Source: a virus
IMG/VR virus record: IMGVR_UViG_3300044655_001596
Coordinates: 1-64,000 of that record
Reading direction: 5' to 3' (one strand)
Length of the DNA stretch: 64,000 nucleotides
Part shown: one piece after another, positions 41,226 to 49,254 of the stretch
How positions within the stretch are numbered: position 1 is the stretch's first letter
Layout of the letters: every line of letters starts with the position of its first letter
Translations under genes and position numbers: made by a program
Notes under the pieces: model-generated
What the model was told of the DNA's origin: nothing
The model's database searches: none
What the model saw: the letters and a program-made list of their open reading frames with translations, nothing else

Positions 41226-41484
41226 TTGGATACGCAGTGACTACAGAACTAACCCGTTTAGGTTCGTCGTGGAAGTACTGGCTTGGGCTGTGTCTATTGG
41301 GTGCAGTATTACGATGGCTGCCACTGTACCTAATCCCCCTCTCGTTGTACTTTACCCTATTTGGATTGCTGGTTGTGCTATGTACGCTTGGGCTGCTTGG
41401 ACTCGTAAATCGTTTGGTATGTTGGCCAACTACATTCTTTTAGTCAGCATCGATACTGTGGGTTTGCTACGCATGATTTTGTAA
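41197..41484 (+). CDS. small membrane protein, four hydrophobic segments
   Basis: A 95-residue protein from ATG 41197 (a GTG at 41185 gives 99). A short amphipathic helix (NIFDWIRSDY) is followed by hydrophobic segments around residues 22-40, 44-65 and 74-94, so it is an inner-membrane protein. Proteins of this design are common next to UvdE and in T4-like phages. It overlaps the UV endonuclease by 29 bp. Function is unknown. Confidence 0.6.
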   Translation: MNNILLNIFDWIRSDYRTNPFRFVVEVLAWAVSIGCSITMAATVPNPPLVVLYPIWIAGCAMYAWAAWTRKSFGMLANYILLVSIDTVGLLRMIL

Positions 41485-41496
41485 CAAAATTGTAAC
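41479..41496 (+). promoter_or_regulatory. Pho box (PhoB operator) of pstS
   Basis: Perfect direct repeat TTGTAAC-AAAA-TTGTAAC: two 7-bp units separated by 4 bp (11-bp period), the architecture of bacterial Pho boxes bound by phosphorylated PhoB. It lies 42 bp upstream of the pstS ATG in place of a -35 box. Confidence 0.75.
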
Positions 41497-41505
41497 ATGA
41501 TTTGG

Positions 41506-41513
41506 CCTAAATA
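41506..41513 (+). promoter_or_regulatory. -10-type/late-type box of pstS
   Basis: CCTAAATA begins 10 nt after the Pho box, the usual distance for a PhoB-dependent -10 region, and it also fits the late-type TAAATA pattern. Confidence 0.45.
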
Positions 41514-41537
41514 CTTGTGAACTACAAAGGAGAAATC

Positions 41538-42539
41538 ATGTTCAAACACTTACTGACATTACTGGCCGCTTTCACAGTGGTTACAGCACAAGCACAGTCG
41601 ACCATCAACGGTGGTGGAGCAACATTCCCAGCTCCTCTCTATTCAAAGTGGGCAGAAGCCTATCACAAAGCCACTGGCATTCGTATCAACTATCAGAGTG
41701 TGGGTTCGGGCGCCGGTATTAGAATGACTGAAGCACGAACAGTGACATTTGGTGCTAGTGATATGCCGCTTACAGATGACCGATTGGCCGCCCTGGGTGT
41801 GTTTCAATTCCCCACATGTATTGGCGGTGTGGTGCCTGTTATCAACATAAAAGGTATTGAGCCTGGTTCCATGCGTTTGACTGGCCCGGTGATAGCCGAT
41901 ATCTTCTTGGGCAAAATTAAAAAGTGGAACGATCCTGCAATCACAGCATTAAATCCCACGCTCAAACTGCCAGATCAAGAAATTACAGTAGTTCGCAGAG
42001 CCGACGGGTCAGGCACCACATTTATTTGGACCAACTATCTCAGCAAGGTCAGCCCAGAGTTCAAAGCCACCATAGGCGAAGGCACAGCAGTTAACTGGAA
42101 GGTGGGCGCCGGCGGTAAAGGCAACGAAGGTGTTGCCGCCATGGTTCGACAACTGCCAGGATCCCTGGGTTATGTTGAATATGCATACGTTACACAAACC
42201 AAAATGAACTGGGTCAGCGTACAAAACTCAGCTGGTACTTGGGTAGCACCTACTGAAGATGCTTTTAAGGCAGCCGCCGCTAATGCTGATTGGAATCGCA
42301 CCTACTTTCAAATCTTAACAGATCAAAAGGGTCGCGATGCTTGGCCCATTAGTGGTGCTACATTTGTTCTGGTACATCTCAAGCCAGAAAAACCTGAAGA
42401 TCTCAAAGCAGCGTTGACATTTTTTGATTGGGCATTTACCAACGGTGACAAAATGGCTGATGACCTAGATTATGTTACATTGCCGGCGGCAGTCAAAACC
42501 AAGATTCGTTCAGACTGGAAACGTCTAGGATTGAATTAA
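41538..42539 (+). CDS. pstS: periplasmic phosphate-binding protein PstS
   Basis: A 333-residue phosphate-binding subunit of the Pst transporter with a Sec signal peptide (MFKHLLTLLAAFTVVTAQAQ). Phosphate-binding motifs are GGGATFPAP, SVGSGAGI, GASDMPL and the RADGSGTTFIWTNYL loop. It would raise phosphate uptake through the host PstCAB, relieving P limitation of phage DNA synthesis. Cyanophage pstS genes are under host PhoB control, and the Pho box here implies the same. AAAGGAG precedes the ATG and a strong terminator follows. Confidence 0.96.
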   Translation: MFKHLLTLLAAFTVVTAQAQSTINGGGATFPAPLYSKWAEAYHKATGIRINYQSVGSGAGIRMTEARTVTFGASDMPLTDDRLAALGVFQFPTCIGGVVPVINIKGIEPGSMRLTGPVIADIFLGKIKKWNDPAITALNPTLKLPDQEITVVRRADGSGTTFIWTNYLSKVSPEFKATIGEGTAVNWKVGAGGKGNEGVAAMVRQLPGSLGYVEYAYVTQTKMNWVSVQNSAGTWVAPTEDAFKAAAANADWNRTYFQILTDQKGRDAWPISGATFVLVHLKPEKPEDLKAALTFFDWAFTNGDKMADDLDYVTLPAAVKTKIRSDWKRLGLN

Positions 42540-42584
42540 ATCGACCACAACGATAGAGTGGCGCTGGAACTCGTAACCAGCAGG

Positions 42585-42612
42585 TACCCCAAAATTTTTG
42601 GGGTATTTTTTT
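42585..42612 (+). terminator. intrinsic terminator of pstS
   Basis: TACCCCAAAA pairs with TTTTGGGGTA (one-base centre, so the effective loop is larger), followed by seven T. Confidence 0.9.
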
Positions 42613-42639
42613 GTCTGTGTTTAATGATTTGCGCACAGG

Positions 42640-42647
42640 CTTAAATA
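42640..42647 (+). promoter_or_regulatory. late-type promoter box, near-leaderless
   Basis: CTTAAATA ending 5 nt before the ATG at 42653, downstream of the pstS terminator. Confidence 0.45.
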
Positions 42648-42652
42648 TCTAT

Positions 42653-42817
42653 ATGAGTTGGTTCAAACGAATTCCACACCGTTATCCCCCAGCCCCGCCT
42701 GCCTCTGCTCCGCATAGAACTAGTCCTGCTACTGATCGGGCACTAGAAGAGTCCAAGTCGCTGGGTCCAAAAACCCGTAAGAAAACTGTCAAAAAGCCCC
42801 CACTAAATAAGGCATGA
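42653..42817 (+). CDS. small Pro-rich basic phage protein
   Basis: A 54-residue protein (MSWFKRIPHRYPPAPPASA at the start, KKPPLNKA at the end). The ATG at 42653 is preferred over an upstream GTG/ATG-less extension because it directly follows a TAAATA box. The SPATDRALEESKSLGP segment gives it a recognisable, recurrent phage look. It overlaps the next gene by ATGA. Function is unknown. Confidence 0.6.
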   Translation: MSWFKRIPHRYPPAPPASAPHRTSPATDRALEESKSLGPKTRKKTVKKPPLNKA

Positions 42818-43488
42818 AACCCACCATAGCCCTATTCCTGCACGACCCCAAGTGTAGTGTACAAAGCGGTAATGGGCTCATGCGAGCCCTGGGCGATCAC
42901 TACAAGTTCAAAATATTCGGGCGCAATCAGCTGGAAGACACATTTTTTGAAGATGTAGACATGGTTGCTGTGCCCGGCGGTATTGGTGACGCAGACACCT
43001 TTGACGGGCTGTTCAAACACAGTGCCGAACGTGTGAGGCAATTTGTTGACGGTGGTGGCCGGTATCTAGGAATCTGCATGGGCGCATACTGGGCAGGAAG
43101 CGCATATCTTGACATCTTGGATGGGGTAGATGCAGTACAATATATCCGCCGCCCGGGAACAGACACACGCAGACCACATGCCAAAAACTTGCCTGTGTTA
43201 TGGCAAGATCGTTATGGAAGTGTTGAGCCTTGGAAGATGTTTTTTTATGATGGGTGTGCGCTGGTGGGAGACCGTACCAAGTTCAAGACTCTGGCCACGT
43301 ACATGAATGGCGACGCCATGGCAATTATACAAAACAACATTGGCCTAATAGGATGTCATCCTGAAAGTGAACAATTCTGGTACGACAGTTACTCATGGAT
43401 GCGTGGTCGATATCACAGAGGACAACACCATACCCTGTTGTTGGACTTTGTAGATCAGTTAATGCACACGAAGCCGAGCAAGCCTTAA
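42814..43488 (+). CDS. class I glutamine amidotransferase-like protein (BPL_N type)
   Basis: A 224-residue protein with VAVPGGIGDADTF near residue 51, the nucleophile elbow YLGICMGAYW with Cys88, and a histidine in GCHPESEQFWYD near 190. This pattern fits the biotin-protein-ligase N-terminal (BPL_N) branch of the glutaminase/DJ-1-like superfamily. The reaction is unknown. It overlaps the convergent desaturase gene by 30 bp. Confidence 0.75.
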   Translation: MKPTIALFLHDPKCSVQSGNGLMRALGDHYKFKIFGRNQLEDTFFEDVDMVAVPGGIGDADTFDGLFKHSAERVRQFVDGGGRYLGICMGAYWAGSAYLDILDGVDAVQYIRRPGTDTRRPHAKNLPVLWQDRYGSVEPWKMFFYDGCALVGDRTKFKTLATYMNGDAMAIIQNNIGLIGCHPESEQFWYDSYSWMRGRYHRGQHHTLLLDFVDQLMHTKPSKP

Positions 43489-44166
43489 CAGTCTAAACAG
43501 GCTGAGCCACATCCAGCCTATGTCAAACTCCCACCACTTTTTAGAGAGGCGGGCACTCGCTGGTTCCAGGTGGTGGTTGTTGTGCAACTCTTCGCCACCA
43601 ATAACAATACCCCAAGGGCTAATATTGCGACTATGATCTTTAGTTTTGCCATTACGATATCCTATCCAATGTCCTACACCGTTGATGACTCCAGCTGCCC
43701 AGAAAGGAATCCACAGCATCTGAATGCCCCAAATCAACACTCCCCACCAACCAAATATCAAGACATCTAGCATAAAGAGAATGCCAATGCCAAGTCTAGA
43801 GTGAGGCTGGTATACGTGAAGCTCCATCCAATCAGCAGGAGTACCAACACCATATGTATTAACCATATCCGTATCTTTTGATGCTTCATGATATAACCCT
43901 GCTCCTTTAAAAAACACTCTTTTGATTCCATACACATGTGGTGAGTGTGGATCTCCATCCGCATCGCTAAATCTATGATGTTTGCGATGTATGGCCACCC
44001 ACTGTTTGGTTACCATGCCTGTGGTCAACCATAACCAGGCTCGCATAAAGTGTTCAAGTATGGGATGAAATTCTATGCCTCGATGTGCTTGGCCACGATG
44101 CAAATACAACGTGACACAAACGATAGTAATGTGTGTCATTGCCAGTGTTGCGATTAGTTCTGTCAT
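43459..44166 (-). CDS. fatty acid desaturase
   Basis: A 235-residue membrane-bound acyl-CoA/acyl-lipid desaturase with three His boxes: YLHRGQAHR (HRxxAH type), HRKHHRFSDADGDPH and EELHNNHH. It would introduce double bonds to adjust membrane fluidity during infection, as in cyanophages. Hydrophobic segments flank the first two boxes (TLAMTHITIVCVTL; LGIGILFMLDVLIFGWWGVL). A minus-strand ATTAAATA box ends 4 nt before the ATG. Confidence 0.95.
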   Translation of the reverse strand: MTELIATLAMTHITIVCVTLYLHRGQAHRGIEFHPILEHFMRAWLWLTTGMVTKQWVAIHRKHHRFSDADGDPHSPHVYGIKRVFFKGAGLYHEASKDTDMVNTYGVGTPADWMELHVYQPHSRLGIGILFMLDVLIFGWWGVLIWGIQMLWIPFWAAGVINGVGHWIGYRNGKTKDHSRNISPWGIVIGGEELHNNHHLEPASARLSKKWWEFDIGWMWLSLFRLLRLARLRVH

Positions 44167-44170
44167 AGTT

Positions 44171-44178
44171 TATTTAAT
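44171..44178 (-). promoter_or_regulatory. late-type promoter box of the desaturase, leaderless
   Basis: Minus-strand ATTAAATA ending 4 nt before the ATG at 44166; it overlaps the T-run of the terminator of the upstream minus-strand gene. Confidence 0.4.
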
Positions 44179-44199
44179 AAAAAAGCCCCTTTCGGGGCT
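44174..44199 (-). terminator. intrinsic terminator, minus strand
   Basis: Six-bp stem AGCCCC/GGGGCT with GAAA loop followed by a T run, downstream of the gene that ends at 44203. Confidence 0.85.
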
Positions 44200-44202
44200 G
44201 AT

Positions 44203-44454
44203 TTATTTTGCAGGAGTTTTTCGTGTTCGTGTTGGTCGAGCCGTTGTGGGTTTGGCAGCTGGGGTTGTTTTGGGTTTAGCAGGTGCTCTTGGTTTTTTAA
44301 TAGGCACAGGTGCTACCACTGAAGCTGGTTCCGATGCTGTTTCGATTGGTTTGGGAAACGGCCAATCGGTACCTGGCGTTTCAATTTTGTAAGGTGCCTT
44401 GGTCTCCACTGCTGTTGGTTTGCCAAAAAAGAATTCTTTAATTTTTTGAAACAT
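44203..44454 (-). CDS. Pro/Lys-rich basic small protein
   Basis: An 83-residue protein with a hydrophobic N-terminal start (MFQKIKEFFFGKP) and a low-complexity, Pro/Ala/Lys/Thr-rich C-terminus (PRAPAKPKTTPAAKP). Such basic disordered tails often bind nucleic acid. It has its own terminator and a minus-strand GTTAAATA box, with AGGAGAAC before the ATG. Function is unknown. Confidence 0.6.
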   Translation of the reverse strand: MFQKIKEFFFGKPTAVETKAPYKIETPGTDWPFPKPIETASEPASVVAPVPIKKPRAPAKPKTTPAAKPTTARPTRTRKTPAK

Positions 44455-44471
44455 AATGTTCTCCTATGTTG

Positions 44472-44479
44472 TATTTAAC
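44472..44479 (-). promoter_or_regulatory. late-type promoter box, minus strand
   Basis: GTTAAATA, 17 nt before the start of the Pro/Lys-rich protein. Confidence 0.4.
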
Positions 44480-44543
44480 AATTTAGTGACCATTCACTAG
44501 GAAAAACCACCGTTTTATATTGCATTGCAACAAGATTGTCATA

Positions 44544-44582
44544 TATAATAGTACATAGGACGCTGGATAGGCCGGGTCCTAT
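44544..44582 (+). promoter_or_regulatory. promoter -10 and leader hairpin of the phasin-like gene
   Basis: TATAAT (44544-44549) with no clear -35, followed by a 7-bp leader hairpin ATAGGAC/GTCCTAT (44555-44582). AGGAG lies before the ATG at 44610. Confidence 0.45.
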
Positions 44583-44609
44583 AGTAAACTCGCTTAATAG
44601 GAGAAACAC

Positions 44610-44888
44610 ATGTTTACAGCAGACGCATTCATCGACACCGTTCAAACCGGTAAAAAAACTTGGGTCAACACTTTTGTGACCAATGAGGCCATGAAAGACG
44701 CAATGATCAAATTCGTTGACAACCAAGCCGACTACACCAAAAAAGCCATCAAGGCTACCACAGACGCCGCAACCACTGTTGCCAGCGAAACTGTCAAAGC
44801 TGTGCAAGAAGCTACCAAATTTGACTATGTGAAATTTGGCGAAGGAATCATGAAGGCTTACACCGCCCAGTCATCTAAATCAAAGTAA
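44610..44888 (+). CDS. phasin-like amphipathic helical protein
   Basis: A 92-residue, almost fully alpha-helical protein, rich in Ala, Lys and Thr (MFTADAFIDTVQTGKKTWV, YTKKAIKATTDAATTVA, FDYVKFGEGIMKAY). The pattern resembles phasins, which coat polyhydroxyalkanoate granules in betaproteobacteria. A phage phasin could manipulate host carbon stores. The family call is from composition and helix pattern, not from a strict motif. It has its own promoter, leader hairpin and terminator. Confidence 0.6.
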   Translation: MFTADAFIDTVQTGKKTWVNTFVTNEAMKDAMIKFVDNQADYTKKAIKATTDAATTVASETVKAVQEATKFDYVKFGEGIMKAYTAQSSKSK

Positions 44889-44910
44889 TACTCTAGTACT
44901 ACTTTTTGAC

Positions 44911-44936
44911 AGCCCCAGATTTTGGGGCTTTCTCTT
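44911..44936 (+). terminator. intrinsic terminator of the phasin-like gene
   Basis: AGCCCCA-GATTT-TGGGGCT followed by TTCTCTT, 22 nt after the stop. Confidence 0.85.
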
Positions 44937-44963
44937 GACCAATAATTCGTCATCTGCTATAAT
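44935..44963 (+). promoter_or_regulatory. strong early-type sigma70 promoter, short-leader
   Basis: TTGACC, 17-bp spacer, TATAAT (44958-44963), ending 9 nt before the ATG at 44973. Confidence 0.8.
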
Positions 44964-44972
44964 TACTGCATT

Positions 44973-45125
44973 ATGAAGCCAATCCATTTTGTTTTGCAGG
45001 CTCCCCGAGAGCGTCGACATCGTGCCCTGTTTGATCAGGACTTGCCGTTCCGCGGTCGTGTGGAGCGGCCAAAGACCGAGTATCGGCGCAGACCCAAACA
45101 CAAGAATCGCGAGCAACAAGAATGA
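44973..45125 (+). CDS. tiny Arg-rich protein
   Basis: A 50-residue, very basic protein (PRERRHRALFDQDLPFRGR, RRRPKHKNREQQE). It has no ribosome site and starts 9 nt after a strong -10 box. The stop overlaps the next ATG (ATGA). It may be an early nucleic-acid or host-factor binding protein; the function is unknown. Confidence 0.55.
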   Translation: MKPIHFVLQAPRERRHRALFDQDLPFRGRVERPKTEYRRRPKHKNREQQE

Positions 45126-45367
45126 AACTTATTGCACCTCTATTGCTGTCGTTGTTGGTGGGTTGCGCTTCGCAATCTTACACACCGCCACCTTCTGTTG
45201 CGGCCATGCCCAATGACTGTGCCAACCGGCAGGCAATCATCAGTTGGTTAGAAACACAAGCCCGAGTTCCTCGTCAAGCATTTGAAAGTGAGAAGCACTA
45301 TGAACAAACACGCTCGCAGATTCGCCACCGTTTGTGGCATGTGCGTTATAACTGTCAGCCTGTTTAG
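45122..45367 (+). CDS. small lipoprotein
   Basis: An 81-residue lipoprotein with signal peptide and lipobox LLVGC (Cys15), mature part starting CASQSYTPPPS. The mature protein is short and helical (DCANRQAIISWLETQA, HYEQTRSQIRHRLWHVR). Spanin or outer-membrane roles are possible. It is the first of four consecutive exported proteins up to 47048, and is coupled to the gene before by ATGA. Confidence 0.8.
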   Translation: MKLIAPLLLSLLVGCASQSYTPPPSVAAMPNDCANRQAIISWLETQARVPRQAFESEKHYEQTRSQIRHRLWHVRYNCQPV

Positions 45368-45623
45368 TGGATGTGCAACTCATCCAGATGTCACACGCAT
45401 ACCCATGGCCACAATAGATCTCAATCACTTTCAAGTTGATTGTAGGATCAAAGATCAACAGGTGGCCATGTTGCAAGCCATGCGCCAAACACCCAACGAA
45501 CAATTTGGCAGTCGCATGCGAGCCATGAATCCTTTTGTTTGGACCAGTGATCATGATGTGGCATTCAACAATCCCAACAAGTACATCAACTACCATCTCA
45601 ACAATTTGAGGTATTGCCCATGA
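45300..45623 (+). CDS. lipoprotein
   Basis: A 107-residue protein with a twin-hydrophobic signal (ARRFATVCGMCVITVSLFSGC) and lipobox LFSGC at about residues 24-28. The mature part is soluble with two further Cys (VDCRIKDQQ, RYCP). The upstream gene overlaps it by 68 bp, and the stop overlaps the next gene by 4 bp. Outer-membrane or periplasmic anchoring is predicted; function unknown. Confidence 0.7.
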   Translation: MNKHARRFATVCGMCVITVSLFSGCATHPDVTRIPMATIDLNHFQVDCRIKDQQVAMLQAMRQTPNEQFGSRMRAMNPFVWTSDHDVAFNNPNKYINYHLNNLRYCP

Positions 45624-46180
45624 AACGACTGCTAATTGCCGCATTGATACCTGCCAGTGTACTGGCGTCCGAGTGTGTGTTGCAGGATCGAACCGTGACT
45701 GCCAGTGCAGTTCGCATTGAAGAACGATCTGGTCTTCGCGAAGATGTTGTTCCTGCACCCGACGGAGGCCGTAGATGCATGGTCAATTTTAAAGCACGAG
45801 TTGGTGCCACTTGGTATTGGGCACAAGGCCATTATGATTGGCCCGGCGATCGCCCACGTGGTGAAGCCTGTGCTGTGGCTGTGTCGCGAGCCGAAGATTC
45901 AGTTCGAACACAAGTGGCGCCCAGTCATGTGCGTAGTGAAAAGGTAATGGTGTGTTCGGACCAACGCGATCTGGAACTGCTTCGCAGTACCAATCCCGGC
46001 AGCGTAGGACGACTGCACCAATTTCGTCCGCATCCAGACTTTCCGCGAGAGTTTTGGCACAATGGTGCTCGCTGTCGCTGGTTTTTGGATAGCACTTTTC
46101 GACATCAAGATGTCTACACCTACCAAGGCGTAATTTGCCAAATCCAAAAGGATCAATGGGTAGTGGTTGACAAGTTTTGA
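45620..46180 (+). CDS. secreted protein with conserved cysteines
   Basis: A 186-residue protein with a Sec signal (MKRLLIAALIPASVLASE). The mature part has six Cys, paired around CVLQDRTVTASAV, RRCMVNFKARVG, GEACAVAVSRAE, KVMVCSDQRD, ARCRWFLDSTF and QGVICQIQKD, suggesting a disulphide-bonded periplasmic fold. It overlaps the upstream lipoprotein by 4 bp. No family is recognised. It ends before the promoter of the next lipoprotein. Confidence 0.7.
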   Translation: MKRLLIAALIPASVLASECVLQDRTVTASAVRIEERSGLREDVVPAPDGGRRCMVNFKARVGATWYWAQGHYDWPGDRPRGEACAVAVSRAEDSVRTQVAPSHVRSEKVMVCSDQRDLELLRSTNPGSVGRLHQFRPHPDFPREFWHNGARCRWFLDSTFRHQDVYTYQGVICQIQKDQWVVVDKF

Positions 46181-46195
46181 TCATTTGTGTATAAT
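46167..46195 (+). promoter_or_regulatory. sigma70 promoter
   Basis: TTGACA, 17-bp spacer, TATAAT (46190-46195), overlapping the end of the upstream gene; GAAAGG precedes the ATG at 46230. Confidence 0.8.
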
Positions 46196-46229
46196 AGAAG
46201 TATCGTGTAACTAACCTGAAAGGTTTTGT

Positions 46230-47048
46230 ATGTTAATCAAACGTTTATCTGTCCTAGCAGTGGCCACAAGCCTTGTGGCATGTGCAAGCACAACGGCACA
46301 AAAAGCCGAAACTGTGGCTCCCGCTCCGGTGACCCGTGTGGTTGAAATAGCACCGCAAGTGGCGCCTGCACCACACCCTTATGCCTTGCCTGAACGGCAA
46401 GTTCGCACAGTGGTACGAGCTCCTGCTTGGTTCGTGAACTTGCCCGAAGATACCGCAGACATGACCTTTGCTGTGGGCACTGCAACATCAACGGATGAGC
46501 AAATGGCCTACGACAAAGCACGTATGGCTGCAGAGCGCAAACTGGTTGAGCAGATGTATGCTAGAATTACCACACAGACCAACAGCTTCAAAGCTGATCG
46601 TGGCAGTGCAACAATTGAAAACTACCAGCAAGTCACACGCAAAAATGCACGTGGTGAGCTGAGTGGTGCTCAACGAGTAGACAGTCAAGTCACACATGAT
46701 GGGCAATACTACAAGGTCTATGTACTATTGCGATTGCCTACAGGCGCCAACAACACAATGCAAACACGTCGTGATCAACAACGTCTGCAACGTGAAGCAG
46801 AAATCCGCGGTCGCGCCGCAGAACGCAACATGGACGCAACCGAAGCTCGTGATGCGCAGATTGAGCAAGAAAATACTCGCTCACTTGAGCGTAGTCTTGA
46901 ACCCCAGAGCAAAGTTACCCCTGTAACTGTACCCACAACGTCTGGAGAACTTAAACTGCTGGATGTTGACAACGCTGAATATCGGCAAAAAAGGGCAGAA
47001 GCACTACAAAAACCTGGTGCTGTAGTAGGACAAACAGTAGTTAGATAA
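46230..47048 (+). CDS. LPP20-like lipoprotein
   Basis: A 272-residue lipoprotein: signal peptide with lipobox LVACAST (Cys18), a Pro-rich tether, and then APAWFVNLPEDTADMTFAVG near residue 70 followed by a long helix (EQMAYDKARMAAERKLVEQM), the signature of LPP20-type lipoproteins. YYKVYVLLRLPTG near 158 is the second conserved strand. The last 90 residues are helical and charged. It has its own promoter and ends at a hairpin terminator. Role unknown, probably at the outer membrane. Confidence 0.75.
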   Translation: MLIKRLSVLAVATSLVACASTTAQKAETVAPAPVTRVVEIAPQVAPAPHPYALPERQVRTVVRAPAWFVNLPEDTADMTFAVGTATSTDEQMAYDKARMAAERKLVEQMYARITTQTNSFKADRGSATIENYQQVTRKNARGELSGAQRVDSQVTHDGQYYKVYVLLRLPTGANNTMQTRRDQQRLQREAEIRGRAAERNMDATEARDAQIEQENTRSLERSLEPQSKVTPVTVPTTSGELKLLDVDNAEYRQKRAEALQKPGAVVGQTVVR

Positions 47049-47062
47049 GCCCAAAAACGGCG

Positions 47063-47070
47063 TATAAATA
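47063..47070 (+). promoter_or_regulatory. exact T4 late promoter consensus
   Basis: TATAAATA, identical to the T4 late -10 consensus, upstream of the first clpP-like gene (47108). Confidence 0.6.
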
Positions 47071-47097
47071 AAAGCGGTGCTAAAAACACCGCTTTCT
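47071..47097 (+). terminator. hairpin, terminator or leader structure
   Basis: Nine-bp stem AAAGCGGTG/CACCGCTTT with a 7-nt loop, followed by CTCC rather than a long T run. It ends the LPP20-like gene, or lies at the 5' end of a late clpP transcript. Confidence 0.6.
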
Positions 47098-47107
47098 CCA
47101 CTTTAAA

Positions 47108-47683
47108 ATGACCATTGAAACCACACAAACAATTGAGCAGACTCACACCCAAGCCTTGGCCGACAACGGTATGTATGTTTTCATGGGCGAGGTTGACAAT
47201 GACAACATCAAACCTATAATTGAATGGATCCTGCACGAGAACTTTGTGACCAAGAGAAAACGCAAAGAACTCTTGCTGATGATTTGCTCAGAAGGTGGGG
47301 ACATGAGTTCGGCATTTGCCTTGATTGATGTCATGCGCAGTTCTGTCATTCCAATCAAAGTTGTGGGACTGGGGCAGATTGCCAGTGCTGGATTATTGAT
47401 CTTTTTAGCAGGAACACCGGGTCGTAGAACGCTCACTCCCAATACATCAATCATGAGTCACCAGTATGCCTGGGGCAGTGATGGCAAACATCACGAGCTG
47501 TTGGCCACAATTAAAGAGTTTGAGCTAACACAAACCCGTATGGTACAGCACTACATAGATTGTACAGGGTTAGATGAAGCCCAAATCAAGCAACACCTGT
47601 TGCCACCGCATGATGTTTATTTAGGTGCAGACGATGCCTTGCGTTTGGGCATTTGCGACCATATCAGCCAACTGTCTCGTTAA
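47108..47683 (+). CDS. ClpP-like serine protease subunit, divergent paralogue
   Basis: A 191-residue peptidase S14 protein. The catalytic triad can be placed: Ser93 in GLGQIASAGLLIF, His118 in SIMSHQY, and Asp169 in PHDVYLGADDAL. It is divergent from the canonical copy at 49306 (for example CSEGGDMSSAFAL in place of [13 protein letters not shown]). Two ClpP isoforms often co-assemble in mixed rings, so this may pair with the other phage subunit or the host ClpP. It converges on a minus-strand gene with a 4-bp overlap. Confidence 0.85.
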   Translation: MTIETTQTIEQTHTQALADNGMYVFMGEVDNDNIKPIIEWILHENFVTKRKRKELLLMICSEGGDMSSAFALIDVMRSSVIPIKVVGLGQIASAGLLIFLAGTPGRRTLTPNTSIMSHQYAWGSDGKHHELLATIKEFELTQTRMVQHYIDCTGLDEAQIKQHLLPPHDVYLGADDALRLGICDHISQLSR

Positions 47684-49254
47684 CCTTTTTTCCGACGTCC
47701 CAACGTCTTTTCGTCAAAGTCGGGCTGTGTGGCTTTCCTTGATGCTTTGGCGCCTGGGCCAGTCAATCTAGGCTCCTTGCCCACCTGATTCAAATCATCA
47801 GTATCGAGTTTTGCTGGCTCTGCTTGACCTGCTGGCATGTTGCCGGGCTCGGTGATATCTTCCCCGCCGGGTGAAAACTCCACACTCATTTTACCCTTGA
47901 TTTCACCTGCTGAACCCTTGGTCTTGAGCTTGACCTGACCGCTGATCTTGGCTGGCCAAAATGCTTCGGTTACCAGTCGGTCGCCTTTGACTTTGCTGTA
48001 TAGTTGCACAAAGTTGTAGCCTAAACTTTCAATCAAGGCCGCTCGCAATTCTGGCACAGCACGATCAGTGTTTACAGCTCGCATCACATCGCTAATGGTA
48101 GCATACCATGCTTTGCCGCCATCAGTTGCAGTGCCGTCTTTGACTTTGTCACTGAGTTGCTGGTTGAACTGTCTCATCACACTAGCAGGTAAAGATTGGC
48201 CAGTTTTAAAACTTCTTTCGTATTCGGCGACCGAGTCTGGTGTAAACGGAATCAAAGGATGATAGGCCTTGGGAACCTTGTTGGAATTCAACATGTATAG
48301 ATAGTTCATCATGGCAAATGGCTGAGTAAACTGTCCCAATGTGTCATCTTGTGCAATATCCAAGAATTCGGCAGCATCGGGGTATTTTTCTCTGACTTCG
48401 TTGGGTAACTTCATGCTGCCTAAACTGGGCGGAGCACCTGTTCCCGCGGCCTTACTGGAAATCTTAATCGCATGACCGTTTTCGTCATTAACCACACTAA
48501 AACTGTCGGCCAAGGGATTGTTGCTGGCCTTGGGAAAGTACATGATCAAGTCATCAAAATTAGCGCCCACAAATTCTTCAAACTCTTGCTTACTACCACG
48601 AATAAACGGAACAGTACCGCGAACCAGTCCTAACGCACCAAGATACTCGCTGGCGTACAACTCAATTGCTTTGATTTCATCCTTTGATAGATTGGACGGA
48701 AACATCGGAATCTGTCCGTCATTGACCTGTCGAGCCATGTATATCACAGCATCACCAACCTTGCCTAGCTTTTGTAAATCTGGATTGTTGGCCAAGCGAT
48801 CATACATTTCTGCTGCTGGGAAACCACCAGCCTGTAGCACAGTGTTCATGCTGTTGCCAAAGTCTTGAATTTCAATGTCTGTTGTGTTGAACACCTGACT
48901 GGGTTTGATGCTGATGTTTTCTGCTTCTTTGCTGCCAAACTCCACGGTTTTCAACAGCTCGGTATTTTTGACTGTGCCACCATCCTTGGTGTTCATGGTT
49001 ATGGTTTTTTTTGGGCCAGTTGCAATCCAAGCTGCTACACTATTGACTTCTGAAGGATCCACAATGACTTCGCCGCCACTGACCAAGGTAAATGGTGAAC
49101 CAGTTTGAACCTTGTGCAAAAATAGATCACCTCTAGAAAAAGGCTTCTTTGTAGCAGGATTGATCACTGAACTCATCTTGTTTGGAGGGATTTCACTGGC
49201 AGCCAAGTTGGCTTCAGTCAGTACATTGTCGAGTAAATTGAGTAGGTCACGCAT
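47680..49254 (-). CDS. large phage protein, probable virion component
   Basis: A 524-residue soluble protein. The N-terminus ([20 protein letters not shown]) resembles the start of internal virion proteins in this phage. Residues 60-150 are beta-rich ([32 protein letters not shown]), and the last 90 residues are a Lys/Gly/Pro-rich disordered tail ([18 protein letters not shown]) that could bind DNA. No enzyme motif is visible. A role as a head or DNA-packaging related protein is speculative. Confidence 0.55.
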   Translation of the reverse strand: MRDLLNLLDNVLTEANLAASEIPPNKMSSVINPATKKPFSRGDLFLHKVQTGSPFTLVSGGEVIVDPSEVNSVAAWIATGPKKTITMNTKDGGTVKNTELLKTVEFGSKEAENISIKPSQVFNTTDIEIQDFGNSMNTVLQAGGFPAAEMYDRLANNPDLQKLGKVGDAVIYMARQVNDGQIPMFPSNLSKDEIKAIELYASEYLGALGLVRGTVPFIRGSKQEFEEFVGANFDDLIMYFPKASNNPLADSFSVVNDENGHAIKISSKAAGTGAPPSLGSMKLPNEVREKYPDAAEFLDIAQDDTLGQFTQPFAMMNYLYMLNSNKVPKAYHPLIPFTPDSVAEYERSFKTGQSLPASVMRQFNQQLSDKVKDGTATDGGKAWYATISDVMRAVNTDRAVPELRAALIESLGYNFVQLYSKVKGDRLVTEAFWPAKISGQVKLKTKGSAGEIKGKMSVEFSPGGEDITEPGNMPAGQAEPAKLDTDDLNQVGKEPRLTGPGAKASRKATQPDFDEKTLGRRKKG

